A DNA stretch of 64,000 nucleotides. Origin: Timema cristinae (Eukaryota; Arthropoda; Insecta; Phasmatodea; Timematidae). Shown piece by piece: positions 33,081-43,560 of the stretch (its first letter is position 1; each line of letters begins with the position of its first letter). The stretch is taken from assembly GCA_039000515.1 (NCBI GenBank), contig JBCFYV010001001.1, positions 755,830 to 819,829 on the forward strand, read 5' to 3'. Below the pieces are notes generated by a model. It did no database searches. It was given only the letters and a program-made list of their open reading frames with translations, and was not told the DNA's origin. Position numbers and translations under genes: made by a program.

Positions 33081-34397
33081 ATGTGGAAAGCATTGACTGG
33101 CGTGAAGATACAATGAAAAAACAACACTACTAGAGCTTACTCTATTTACTTGAAAAACATATTTTAGACAGTGAAAATACATCATATTCAAATATAACAA
33201 ATGTACATTTTTGTATAATTATAATTACATTTAAACTTTATTTAACATTTTTAAGATAAATACTATACTTACTATATTGACTTAATAATATAAAATGAGA
33301 GACTCTTTAACACACTGGCTCAAAAAGTATTCATTATTAACATTATATATATAATCTAAACCTTTTTAAAAGGGTTTTGAACTAAAAGTTTAGTACCCTT
33401 TAATTAAATAAAAGCTAATGGATATACTTTAGATTTTTTCACTTGACGAGAAAAAGGGGCATTATAAGTTCATAAAAACCATTTTAATAACTATCATATT
33501 TTATAAATTAATTGTATCTATGATAAAATGACCTCTCACTAAGCGTTTACTTAGAACCAGTGGCGCACTCAATGGGTGGAGTAAAAGGGGCACCTTCCCC
33601 CATAACCCCTAATCATTTCAATACAAACATAAATTATTTACTTTATAACTAAAACATTAGACACAGAAGATGAGTCGTATACATAGGCTCCTTTTTAAGA
33701 CTTGGTTTAAGACTTTATATTCAAAACACACACATATTAAAAGTGCCACTTATATTCTCATTTGAAAAAAGCACAACCATAGTAGCTTCCATACATTGTA
33801 TACAAGAAAATGTATATAACTAGTTGCCACCATTCTGGTAGTTAAGTTCGTTTTAGTTTTTAAGTCTCTTAACACAAGATATGGGTTATTACACCGAGGA
33901 CCTCGCTTATAGAGACTTCAGAATCACTCGCACCCCACCCAATTTCGGTTAAAATTAATACTAAAGTACTTCGAACTGACAAAGCTACCAGAGCGTGTTA
34001 TTCAACACATTAACATATATTGACTTAGACCAGGGGTTCTCACATTTTAGACTGAAGGAGCCTTTGTACCAGAAAAAATGAATGGCCGAACTCTCATAAA
34101 AATATTTACACTAGTATTATGATCATTCAATAAATACATTTAAATCTCACAAGTCTTTTATAATTTAATACATGAATGAATATAAAAGAAGAACTACACT
34201 ACACCCCGACCTCCGCGTCACTCAAAAACAAGTTATATTTTGAGTGCGATGACTTATGAGACCAGGTAGCTTACAGCGTTAATACCAACGTACCAGTTTT
34301 TTATTTGTGTATAGAGGTGTAATTTTTTTATCACGTAATATAGAATTATTTTGCTAACAACACATAAACCGTACTAAATGTTGATTTCAATACACAG
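33081..34397. other. Gene-free AT-rich stretch with isolated transposon-like ends
   Basis: At 33549 the sequence cagtggcgcactcaatggg and at 34031 caggggttctcacatttt look like single hAT-type ends; no matching inverted end was found for either. A short GC-richer segment (33895-33950) carries no gene. Confidence 0.4.
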
Positions 34398-34473
34398 TCC
34401 GACACTTTATCTCAGTTGGTAGCGTGTTTGTATACTGAGCTAAATGTCCCGGTTCGATTCCCGGAATGTCCGA
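34398..34473 (+). other. tRNA pseudogene or SINE head
   Basis: tRNA-sized segment with ctcagttggtagcg (A box/D loop) and ggttcgattcc (perfect B box consensus). The T stem pairs at four of five positions and the acceptor only partly, depending on register; no anticodon stem forms. A functional tRNA is therefore unlikely. Confidence 0.55.
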
Positions 34474-34994
34474 AAAACGTATCATTGGTTGACTGTGCTT
34501 TTCCCCTTTCACAATGATGAATTAACTGTCAGGGGCTGGATGTTTATTTGTTCTAGATTTAAGTTAGTTTGTCAGACTCTGAGGAAATAATCTACATTCT
34601 ACGGTGTGTCTATCACTAGTTTTATATCGAGTGTCACTCATTGAGCGTGAACTGGGAAAGAGGGAAGGGTTGATAGGGTTGGGTATTACCAAATTTTTCT
34701 CCCCCCATCGAAATGTGCCTTCCTCCAGTTTGTTAAACTTCCCTCTGATATACTTGAATTTGAAGCTGAAAGATGGTTTGCATCAAACTTCAAAAAGATT
34801 CTAAAACAATCTATTATTATTTCTAAATGCTTAAGGGAGACCCCAAATAGCTTTTAGTGACATTCCATTTTCAAATATTTTCCACTGGCTTGGAGTCAAT
34901 CACCTAAAAACTCCTTAAAAATAGTGTTTTTACAAACTACCTCGCCCAACACTAATAAAGCTTCGCCGATACTCTTGATAGTCATCACAATAGG
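34474..34994. other. Gene-free stretch
   Basis: The first part may be the body of a SINE headed by the preceding tRNA-like sequence (ggttgactgtgcttttcccc), but no second copy is present for comparison. A 66-codon plus-strand frame at 34604-34804 shows no known motif. Confidence 0.35.
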
Positions 34995-35190
34995 TTTTTT
35001 TTCCATTGTGACTTACTACCCGTTTGAGTTGTACACATACATCAATTTACCCTAATGAACCAGAAATGAGGAATGTTACATTTTAGATTGAATGTACCTA
35101 CATTTGCGTATATTGAGAGTGGGGTACCATTTTAGGGAAAAATACCCTTGTTACACCCGGCTGGGATTTGAACTTCAATCTTAGAGGACA
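34995..35190 (-). mobile_element. tRNA-derived SINE, family A
   Basis: Minus-strand copy with tail gacttactacccgtttgag, body ctacatttgcgtatattgag and B-box region ggctgggatttgaacttcaatc. The far head is missing. Confidence 0.75.
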
Positions 35191-36009
35191 ACTTTATTTC
35201 CAACTGAGGGGGGCGGGTGGGGGATATAGGTGGAGGACACACATATTATCTCCAACTTTGAGGGGGGCATATATTATTACCAACTTATATAACATAAATG
35301 TAGCTGAATCTAATATTACCCTTTAAATATATAGTTTGACACACTCATTTGAACATTAATATAAATTCAAGACTTTCACTATACTACAAATTGGTTTATG
35401 AATAGGCCTACTTACAAGAGGGTTATTAAATTTATATTGAAAAGTTAACACATAATTTAAGGTAACACTTACGTCACCAAATACCTTAATTCTTTCATTA
35501 ACTTGCGTACTATATACATTTGTTCATGTACTACAATAAACTATGTTCTTGTACAAAACATATTTATGTGTGTCAAACAGCCACGTGATTTATTAAATTT
35601 AGAAATAATGTTTCTAAAGTATGTTTTAAGATGGCACGGATATCATAAAACTATATCCACCTTGCATGGGGAGATTTCTCTTCCAGACTACTGTCCACAT
35701 TAATGAAGCAAGATCGATTTGGATAATAAGGTTATAAAATGCATATGTGAAATCTTGCAGTTAAGTAAACTATTTAAACAAATAATTAAATTCACTATAG
35801 AAGGGGACTTTTCCATAAAGTAAAACTATTGGGGGTGACATGTTTACCCGCCATGAAATCACTTACTATTTGTTTCGTAAATCTAATACAATGCCTAGAT
35901 TCACGGGTGATATATTTTCTCCTTGGATAACATTTTCGGAGACATCACAAATAAGGGCGGTTTTAATTTGCTTTTTTAAGGAAATTACAGCAGTTAGGGC
36001 TGAAGGTCT
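35191..36009. other. Gene-free stretch
   Basis: A G-rich run (35206-35230) and AT-rich unique DNA. Short plus-strand frames lack motifs. The part near 35890-36010 may belong to the THAP-like remnant on the minus strand. Confidence 0.4.
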
Positions 36010-36210
36010 TGTTCATATTCATTAGGTGAAAAAATGTTCTGAGCAAATAAAATATGAATCATGACTCCATTTTCCATCTCGTTCAGAAGGGAATACATCT
36101 TCATCTGACATCAGAATCTTTAGGGAAGTCATGGTGTATAACACCATATCTCTTAGATTACTTTTATTGCATACGGCAACGATACAACGCTTACCCGGCA
36201 TTTTCTTAGT
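36010..36210 (-). pseudogene. THAP-domain zinc finger remnant
   Basis: On the minus strand, MPGKRCIVAVCNKS is followed by a HDFPKDSDVR segment in a shifted frame, then GKWSH, YFICSEHFFT and, past a stop, a YEQDLQP-like segment. This fits the C2CH THAP pattern: C-x4-C, an FP motif, an invariant W, then C-x2-H-F. At least two frameshifts and a stop codon after HFFT break it. THAP domains occur in P-element-type transposases and in host regulators; no transposase core is visible nearby, so which it came from is open. Confidence 0.65.
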
Positions 36211-36344
36211 ATCGGTATGACACTTTTCGTAACCCTTCACGCATAAATAATAAGAAAGCTTACAATAAACATACAAACATTTACTATTCACATTGACTTT
36301 GGAAGCATACTTGACATAAATAAGACGTTAGTAACGAGCGCACC

Positions 36345-36596
36345 CGCCTCGGTGGCGTAGATAGCTAACGCGCTAGTCGTGTTGAGCTCAACTGCTGAGG
36401 ATGGGGAGATCGAGGTTTGAATCTCGGTCGGGTGAACTGGGGGTGGTTTTTCCTCAATGGTTTTCCACTCTCCCTCCACGCAAATGCGGGTTCACTTCCA
36501 CTAATTCAACATTCCCAATTCCTAATCCATTAGCGTAATTAGTACTTAGGCGTATAACCCGAACGGGTAGTAAGACGTGGTGCTGAATAATAATTT
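36345..36596 (+). mobile_element. tRNA-derived SINE, family A, reference copy
   Basis: Best-preserved copy. The head (36345-36432) is class-II-tRNA-like: cctcggtggcgtagatagc as A box, then an enlarged anticodon/variable region, then gatcgaggtttgaatctc as B box. The body has ttttccactctccctccacg and caaatgcgggttcacttcc. The tail has cgtataacccgaacgggtag, able to form a hairpin, then taagacgtggtgctgaataataa. There is no ORF. Transcription would be by Pol III from the internal boxes (established for tRNA-derived SINEs). Confidence 0.9.
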
Positions 36597-36947
36597 AAAA
36601 AAAGTGCTGCACTACACAGTCACATGATCCGAACAGAAGCAAGCTTGGCTGTAGTTCACAAGCAGACGTTACAGCAGCGCTGCGTGTTAGGGTAGAGCTG
36701 AGTGCTGGCCGGTAAAGTGAACGAGCCTTCCCTACAACTCTAGTAGCCTTAGTATAAGGAAGGACCCATCAAGATGACCAAATAAACCTTAAAATTTGAA
36801 ATTTCTCAGTGAGTTGAGTAATTGCAGGAGGAAGGCGAGCTTGGAGGTCAACATTTTCAAAAACTAATATATTTAATTACTTCTCTGTATTGTAAAGAAT
36901 TTAAATGTATTAATTAGGTACGGGAAACAATACAAATATACATTTAC

Positions 36948-36948
<1 letters not shown>

Positions 36949-37046
<98 letters not shown>
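36949..37046. repeat. Mirrored trinucleotide microsatellite (AAT)n-(ATT)n
   Basis: About 20 AAT units (36949-37010) switch directly to about 12 ATT units (37011-37046), so the tract is a perfect inverted repeat around 37010. The unit matches the TAA-type ends of the SINE families. Confidence 0.95.
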
Positions 37047-37842
37047 TAAAATTGCATTCTGAGAAATAGTGGTGATGGAATATAATAGAGAAAAAAACTT
37101 TTTGAGATTAGGAAAAAAATAAAATTTTGACAGATAAATAAAGATAAATAAAATCCCAGATAGCCAAAATAAGGTTAGACTCTAAATTTCTCAAAGTGGG
37201 TTGGGAATAAGGAATCCAAAATCTACAAAATTAATAGAAACTACTACATCTCAGTGCAGTGTCATTAAAAATTGAATTTTGGCATGCCCGTAAATGCACC
37301 ACTCCAAATAACTAATAAGTCTGAGCATTTTAAAATGTAACTGCATGAAATCAATGGAGGGGCGGGGGGAGTTATAAAGAACCTTTTATCTATAGTTTAA
37401 AATCGAAATTTGGCTGGCAGGTAGAAGTACAACTATAGTAAAAGAAAGTATTCTTAAAACTATGTGTTTAAATGGGAGTTAGAGAAATTATGATTGGGGA
37501 GGAGAAGGGAAAATTTTCAAAAACCAATAGAAACAATTACTAACAGAACAATTTATTTGATAAGCTGAGGTGCTTAGTACTAGAGTGATTCTTTCAAATT
37601 AATTCATGTTTAGTTAGTAAATTTAAACTATTTCTTTTGGTGTTCATTTCAACAATGTCTCTGCGTAAGCGAGCAAATATTGATGCAAAGACTGCATATA
37701 TATATAAAATAGATTATATATATATATATATATTTATAAAATAGATTTTACTTCTTATAGGTAGTAGTTAATTTGTGGCTTCATCAACATACAAAGTTTT
37801 CGCCTCATACGTGTCTGAAATTGTATTTTTGGTAGTTCAGAT
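37047..37842. other. Gene-free AT-rich stretch
   Basis: A TA microsatellite lies at about 37697-37735. A duplicated motif (ttataaaatagatt and tataaaatagatttta) flanks it. No gene seen. Confidence 0.45.
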
Positions 37843-38175
37843 CAGGGTTTCTCAAACTGCGAGGCGCGAAGGTATTTCAGATGAGGTGTGAACCAAATTC
37901 TCACTTCTTTCGACTTGCCTAAATTATGATTGACTAAAAAATTAATATTCTGTTTGGCCTATGAAGCAATAAAATTAATTAATATCTTACAAAACCTTAC
38001 TATTTTTATAAACTTCTACAAAGCTCTTATCAGAAAATAATTAAATCAATTAAATAATAAATGTCTCATTTTTGTATTTTAACGTAAAAAAGTTATTTTA
38101 TTCTAAGAATAAGAGTCTTAACAATTAATTTTATGTTCATATAAGGCTCAAGAGTATAGAGTTTGAGAAAACCTG
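37843..38175. mobile_element. hAT-type MITE, 333 bp, with 8-bp target duplication
   Basis: Left end CAGGGTTTCTCAAACTGCG and right end AGTTTGAGAAAACCTG (close inverted copies). Flanks GTTCAGAT (37835-37842) and GTTTAGAT (38176-38183) match at 7 of 8 positions. The interior is AT-rich and non-coding. Termini and target length are typical of hAT. Confidence 0.85.
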
Positions 38176-38470
38176 GTTTAGATGATTTGCTAAAAATAAG
38201 ATAATTTACCCAACTTAAATGTGAGCGAAGCCGTGGGCAAACTCGAGTAAGTTAATATGATTATTAAAAAATGAATGATTGATTAATTCATTTAGCAAAA
38301 TTAATAAACAAATATACTTTATACTTAGAAAGACTGATAAAATATACTTTGGCACTTAAAAAAAATATATTAAAAATTCAAAATAAAAAAAATATATTAA
38401 AATGGTGTGCTAATTAATAAAAAACGGTACGGGTACAAAACTTTTTATTTCTGGTACAAAACGGTACAAA

Positions 38471-38645
38471 AATTATTATTATTAGCACCACGTCTTACTA
38501 CCCGTTCGGGTTATACGCACTTACGCTAATGTGTAATGGTAGGGTGATTGGGAGATGAAATGAAGGACCTACAGTTTAACGTGGAATCCGAACCACGGTG
38601 GTGGCCTGGCACTCCCCACATTAACAAGATGGCTTGTCGAAAATT
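38471..38645 (-). mobile_element. SINE family B, 5'-truncated
   Basis: Plus-strand order: attattattagcaccacgtc, ttactacccgttcgggttat, acgcacttacgctaatgtgt, then body aatggtagggtgattggg, acctacagtttaacgtggaa and gcctggcactccccaca, stopping near gatggcttgtcgaa. The tRNA head is absent, which is usual for incomplete reverse transcription. Clean sequence without homopolymer expansion. Confidence 0.85.
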
Positions 38646-38895
38646 AGAACAAAACCTTGGCAATGTAAAAAGTTCAACATACAAAAGTGGTACTACAGGT
38701 TAATGGACGTGCTGCTATACCTTGGGAAGTAGTAAATTTAGAAAAGACTTATATATTTTGAAACGGTAGTATATACTATTTAACTAAACACTACACACCT
38801 CGCCATCTATTAGCATCATTACAAATCTTAACGAATGTTTCCGAAGACAGCAAAACATATTTTAATAAATGGTCTAAAAATTAACTTTACAAAAA

Positions 38896-39098
38896 GTCGT
38901 TTGGCCTAAAAGGCATTTGGCCTAAAAGGCATTTGGCCTAAAAGGCGTTTGGCCTAAAGTCATTTGGCCTAAAGGCATTTGGCCTAAAAGGCATTTGGCC
39001 TAAAAGGCATTTGGCCTAAAAGGCATTTGGCCTAAAAGGCATTTGGCCTAAAGGCGTTTAGCCTACACTTTAGGCCAAATGCCTTTTAGGCCAAATGA
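38896..39098. repeat. TTTGGCC minisatellite array 2, with inverted end
   Basis: Eleven units of ggcatttggcctaaaa (15-17 bp) in the plus direction, the last one being mutated (gtttagcct), followed at 39068 by two units in the opposite orientation (ttaggccaaatgccttttagg). The switch creates a palindrome at the right end. The unit is identical to array 1, about 8.5 kb away. Confidence 0.95.
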
Positions 39099-39399
39099 CG
39101 GGTACCCGATGGAATTACAGCCTGGGCATACTGAAGATACTTTTTTACTATACCGTCACAAATAATACCAGTGTATATATTATTATTAGGTTTCCTTCTT
39201 TCGACGGGTCCTTTGCCTTGTTCAAATTGAGTCCTCTAGCATGCCCTACCAGCAGCTTAATTTATTTATACCCTGTAACTTCATCTTTTTTTACTTTTTT
39301 TGATGTCATCAATAAGTTGCTTTCATGGTTTTACTGGTTCCTTAACACTCATATTCTTTTAAGTCCATCTTCCCGATCCGCACCCCATTAGTGTTTTTT
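39099..39399. other. Gene-free stretch with a 98-codon open frame
   Basis: The plus-strand frame 39095-39391 encodes hydrophobic, Phe/Ser-rich residues (FKLSPLACPTSSLIYLY...) with no recognised domain. It begins at the edge of the minisatellite, and I treat it as chance. Confidence 0.3.
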
Positions 39400-39645
39400 T
39401 ATATCACCATGTCTTACTAAGTGTTAAGGCTAAACTAATTTATTATGTTAAAAAAACTATATTTGGGCAAGAATGAGGAAGGAAGCATTTTAAAGGTAAT
39501 ATACCCGCATATGCGTGGAAGAAGGGGTGAGAAACCATTTAGGAAAAAACCACTCTCAGTAGATCACACATGGCTTCCAACTCAGATATTTCCGTCTCCA
39601 GCAGGCCTGCCTAACACGAGAGTGTTAGAACATTCGATCACTTAA
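39400..39645 (-). mobile_element. tRNA-derived SINE, family A (head-to-head pair, left)
   Basis: Minus-strand copy: tail side caccatgtcttactaagtg, body acccgcatatgcgtggaaga, B-box region, head ending atcacttaagcgggtggcc. Its head end touches the head of the next SINE in the opposite orientation. Confidence 0.75.
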
Positions 39646-39900
39646 GCGGGTGGCCACGTGGTCTAACGCGCTATTCTTGCAGTAGACAAGACAGCTGATT
39701 ACGGGGAGATCGAGGTTCAAATCTTGGTTGGGGGTATTGAGTTTTTCCCCCCAAAATGGCTTTACACTCTCCCTCCACGAAAATGCAGGTACAATTCCTA
39801 TAAATTAGCCTTACTAATCCCTAAAACCATTAGCGTAATTAGTATAAAAGCGTATAGCCCGAACGGTTAGTAAGACGCAGTGCTAAAAATAAAAGTTTGT
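39646..39900 (+). mobile_element. tRNA-derived SINE, family A (head-to-head pair, right)
   Basis: Head gcgggtggccacgtggtct, B box gatcgaggttcaaatcttg, body ctttacactctccctccacg, tail cccgaacggttagtaagacg. An extra tail-like fragment (gcgtatatcccggatgggta) follows at 39919-39957, so the 3' end may be a tail duplication or a nested truncated SINE. Confidence 0.8.
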
Positions 39901-40018
39901 ATTTTAACGTAATTAAATGCGTATATCCCGGATGGGTAGTAAGACGTGGTGTGGAAAATAAACAGTGTACGCCTCATAGTTGTTTAGCATTTATATTAGC
40001 GTGTAGTTTACATTAAAA

Positions 40019-40440
40019 CTAGCAAACATTCCCCCTAGCTATCACTAATTGTGTGTTTGAGTAGAAATGTATACATGTAATTCGAAGGAACTTTGAGCAG
40101 AAGAAAGATAACTGTATATGTCTGCAAGGTAGGAAGACAACGTGGCGGAATTGAAATCTAGATGTTTGCAGGGCGTGTTTTCTAGAAACTGATGAGAGTT
40201 CTTCAGCTAACCTTGTCTTGTATCTTCTAGTCGGTGATAGGAGGGAGGGATGTCCCAGCAGAGTCGTTCCAGGAAATAGAAGTGAGACTTCTAGTTGCGT
40301 GTTAGTTATCCCTGTGAACGTGTCCCGTCTAGAGGAAAAAAACAAAAACCAGCGTTACTATAACTACAAAACAGGGGAGAGGGTTGTTTGCCTTAAAAAG
40401 GTAAATGATAGCGTGTGAGCTCTAGGTACCCACCAAGCTA
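40019..40440. other. GC-balanced stretch with opposing open frames
   Basis: Minus-strand frame 40019-40345 (108 codons) and plus-strand frame 40218-40418 (66 codons) overlap. Neither has a recognised domain. Opposing long frames in a GC-richer section are expected by chance. Confidence 0.25.
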
Positions 40441-40719
40441 CTCCTCGCCTCGGCTAACAATAGACTACTAACACGACCGGAACAATACATTAAGAAACGC
40501 TTCAACTTGGGCTTAGTAGTGAGGTAGAAGCCGACAATTCCCAGATGAACTCTCTTGATTACGTTGTTTTTTTGTTTTTTTTTGTAATGAGGTTCAGTAG
40601 AAACCTTCTGGGGAATATTATAACAACAACAACAACAACAGAAAAAGAAAGAAGCAAAGCCTTTAAGATAGTGCAGGTCACTTCCTTTTCAAACCACGTT
40701 TCTACCCACCCCAGTTAAG

Positions 40720-40935
40720 ACACATACATGTTAATTACGCTGTTGTGATTATAAGGAGGATAGAATGTAGAGACATCATAGTTACATTAGCGTGGAGGGA
40801 GGGGTGGAGGACCCTCTAGCAAAAACAACCCTCATTACACCTAAATGGGATGGTAGCCCCCAATCTCCCAGTCTTCGGTATTTCGGCCCATTGCAAGCGT
40901 TACGCCCTATACCATGTGACCATCGACGTGAGTCG
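40720..40935 (-). mobile_element. SINE family A, diverged
   Basis: Minus-strand body (gtagagacatcatagttaca, ttagcgtggagggaggggtg), then B-box position gggatggtagcccccaatc, and head cccattgcaagcgttacgcc to tgtgaccatcgacgtgag. The tail is decayed. A CAA repeat at 40624-40640 lies just upstream. Confidence 0.7.
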
Positions 40936-41345
40936 ATTCAATTATTGAACATTCTTTAAACTTATTTGGTAAAAAAATATGTGCTTTAGATTCTTTGAAA
41001 CACCCGTTGGCTTTAATTGAAAACATTGGTTTATCGAAAGTAAGCATAAAAAATATACATATGTATTGATGTTGTTGATCGAATGCTAATGACAGTGGTA
41101 GATACTGTTAAAAATCCGATAAAAAGTGTTTAAAATTTAAAGTATATTTTATTACAATCTAAATAAAGTTAATGCATAGTAGGATTTTGCTAAGAGACAT
41201 TAGATTTTTTTTTTGTGGTCAACGTTGATAACATTCTACTAAATTAATGGTGTCTTTTTATAAAATATATAACAAGTGAAAGTTGCAAATAGCATGAGTT
41301 GACGTATGATTACCTGAAAATATATCTAGTCTATTTTCACTTTCT
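40936..41345. other. Gene-free AT-rich stretch
   Basis: No gene, RNA or named repeat. Confidence 0.45.
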
Positions 41346-42440
41346 CTCTATCTTACAGGTAGAAAAAGTATAGTGATCGTAAAAAAAAAATCTAACTCAA
41401 GATTTTGATGAATCTTGACGTTTCAAGAACTACCAAATGAAAAAATGTGGTTTTTGACTTTCCGTCTGTCTGTCTGTCTGTACCTCCAACTAGAACCTAA
41501 ACTATTTTACCGATCGGGCTAAAACTTGGTATCTAGGATTTTTATAGGGTTGCCCCAAGGGGGTTTTTGGAATAGGATATCTAACCCTATAATTGAGGGT
41601 AGTTTTACTGAAGAGCAAAAAAAGAAAAAAGTCGATTTTCTCAAAATCGGCTATAACTATTTTGATTAAATTTCATTTCTAAACATTTCTAAACATTCCA
41701 AACAAAATGGCTTCTCTCAATATTTCGGCAAAATGACTTTAAGGGCTCCGGTCTGATGCGTAAATTATCTTTTTTTATAATATTTCCTAAACTTTTTGAT
41801 ATATGAAATTACTTATCGTTACAAATATGTAGGTCTCTTTATAATACAAATATTTTATAAGAAGCATATTTTATTTAAACCAATAACTTTCAATCTATAT
41901 GTAGAATATATATATATTTTAAGTTTTCGAACAAAAATATAAAAGTATTGAGACCGCAAAAGAAAATCTAACCTGAATTGTTGATGGATGTCAACGTCTC
42001 AAGACCCGCCAAACCCTAATAAGTGGTCTTTGCAATGACGTCTGTCTGTGTGTCTGTTTAAACATAAAATAAAGAGTAGTTTAAGAAAGGTCGAAAAGAG
42101 ACTAAATCAATTTTTTCAAAATCGACGCTAAACATTTTGATCCAGATTCGTATCTAGGTGTTGATTAAGATTATAAATAAACTGGCTATTTTAATTTTAC
42201 CATGAAAATGAATTTTAGGGTACTTTACAGGCTAAGCAGAAACTTCCTTATCTCCGCAACTATTTGAAATACTAAATAACTTATCATTGCAAAATTGTAG
42301 TACTATTAAAAATAAAAAAACTTTTATATGAAATATATTTTTTAAAATCCAACATTTTCTGAGATATTGGCAAATATATTAATACAATTTTGTGAGCTTT
42401 AGTTGTAAAAAGATACTACTTAAGTTTTAACGCAATAATT
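41346..42440. repeat. Two diverged tandem copies of a ~570-bp repeat
   Basis: Copy 1 (about 41350-41930) and copy 2 (about 41930-42440) share in order: aaatctaac(t)c..gat..atcttgacgt(t/c)tcaaga, a (g)tctgtctgtctgtctg tract, tcgattttctcaaaatcg(g/a)c, and tattttgat-aaattt. Copy 1 also has ccgatcgggctaaaacttgg. CTGT repeats give local low complexity. No coding capacity. Confidence 0.55.
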
Positions 42441-43284
42441 CTCCAATGCTATAGTGTCATTAAATATAAGTAGGTATCTAAAAGTTTATTTTGTTTTTCC
42501 TTAAACCTCTTAGGAGAAATGTTTGTACAACAATGATATATATCCATTTTAGACTCAATAGTCAATATTTACATTTTTTATTGGTCAAAATTTATAAATA
42601 AGGAATTTAGTAGCAATGCGATGGCATGAAGATTTGCAACACCTAATAAAATGTCGAACATTTTAACCAGAAGTCCAAATTTTAATACGAAATGTTGACC
42701 CTTGTGGACCTAACATTTATATTTTTTTTATCGATCCAAACATACAAATGAGGACATTAATTCTTTAAAAAGCAAATTATAAAATTTAAAACTGGGACTC
42801 AAAAAAAAGGTTTTACATAAGTATAGTGCAATTTATGCTTGGGTTTGCTAGTGTATTTTATTTCATTTCACATTTATTACGAGTTTTGTGTAAATATCTC
42901 CATTTTAAAACAGTATAGCGAGAAAGTCCGTGCGGAGTTCCGTACCATTTACTTTTATAACTGTCAGATAAGGTTCTTCCTATTAAAATTGAACTTTACA
43001 CAACAAATTACTAAATACGTTAAATTTTTAATAGCACGCTGATACAGAAACGATAGTTAAGATTGTATAAGGTAAATCTAAATCTTACATCAATGCCGTA
43101 CAATTTAACAGAGGACTCAATTCGTACTATAAATATTAATACCTGTAAATGTTCTGGTATTTTGAAATTTAGTTACTCCTTTAATCTCTACTGTTCCTAG
43201 TGTTCAGAACTGATGGCTACTCTAACTCGCGTGGACAAATCAGGAGCTACACGGATAAAGAAGTAGTAGCTCCGGTTTAACCAG
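42441..43284. other. Gene-free AT-rich stretch
   Basis: No assignable gene. A 67-codon plus-strand frame at 42839-43042 is aromatic-rich with no motif. The last 100 bp are slightly GC-richer, next to the SINE. Confidence 0.45.
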
Positions 43285-43560
43285 CCCCATGGTGAAGTGG
43301 TCAATGCACCTGGATACGAGCCTGGGGGGCCTAGGCTTGATCCCCGGCTGGCACCTTGGGTATTTTTCCCGAAAGCGTAGGTACCCCAACGGTCAACAAG
43401 GTTTAGTTAATTAGGTTTAAGTTAGGTTTATGAGTTTCCACTGGTTTCATCTCTTAGTACTGACTAACACTATCACCTCACCTCATCGGGGCATGGAAAG
43501 AGCCTTTCACAAACTGCTCTACAAATGATATAGCTCAGACTGCAATATTATTACTAGCTC
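43285..43560 (+). mobile_element. tRNA-derived SINE, third type
   Basis: Head gccccatggtgaagtggtca (A-box-like), anticodon region ctggatacgagcctgggggg, B-box-like ctaggcttgatccccggc, then a body with gtaggtaccccaacgg, aggtttaagttaggtttatg and ctcatcggggcatgg. The body and 3' end differ from families A and B and lack the shared hairpin tail. There is only one copy in the window. Confidence 0.65.

Noticed and set aside
33549..34060. A pair of hAT ends (cagtggcg at 33549, caggggttctca at 34031) as one element
   Set aside because: Both ends point the same way, so they cannot be the two termini of one element; no partner ends found.
34398..34473. Functional tRNA gene
   Set aside because: The B box is perfect, but the anticodon stem does not form and the acceptor pairs only partly.
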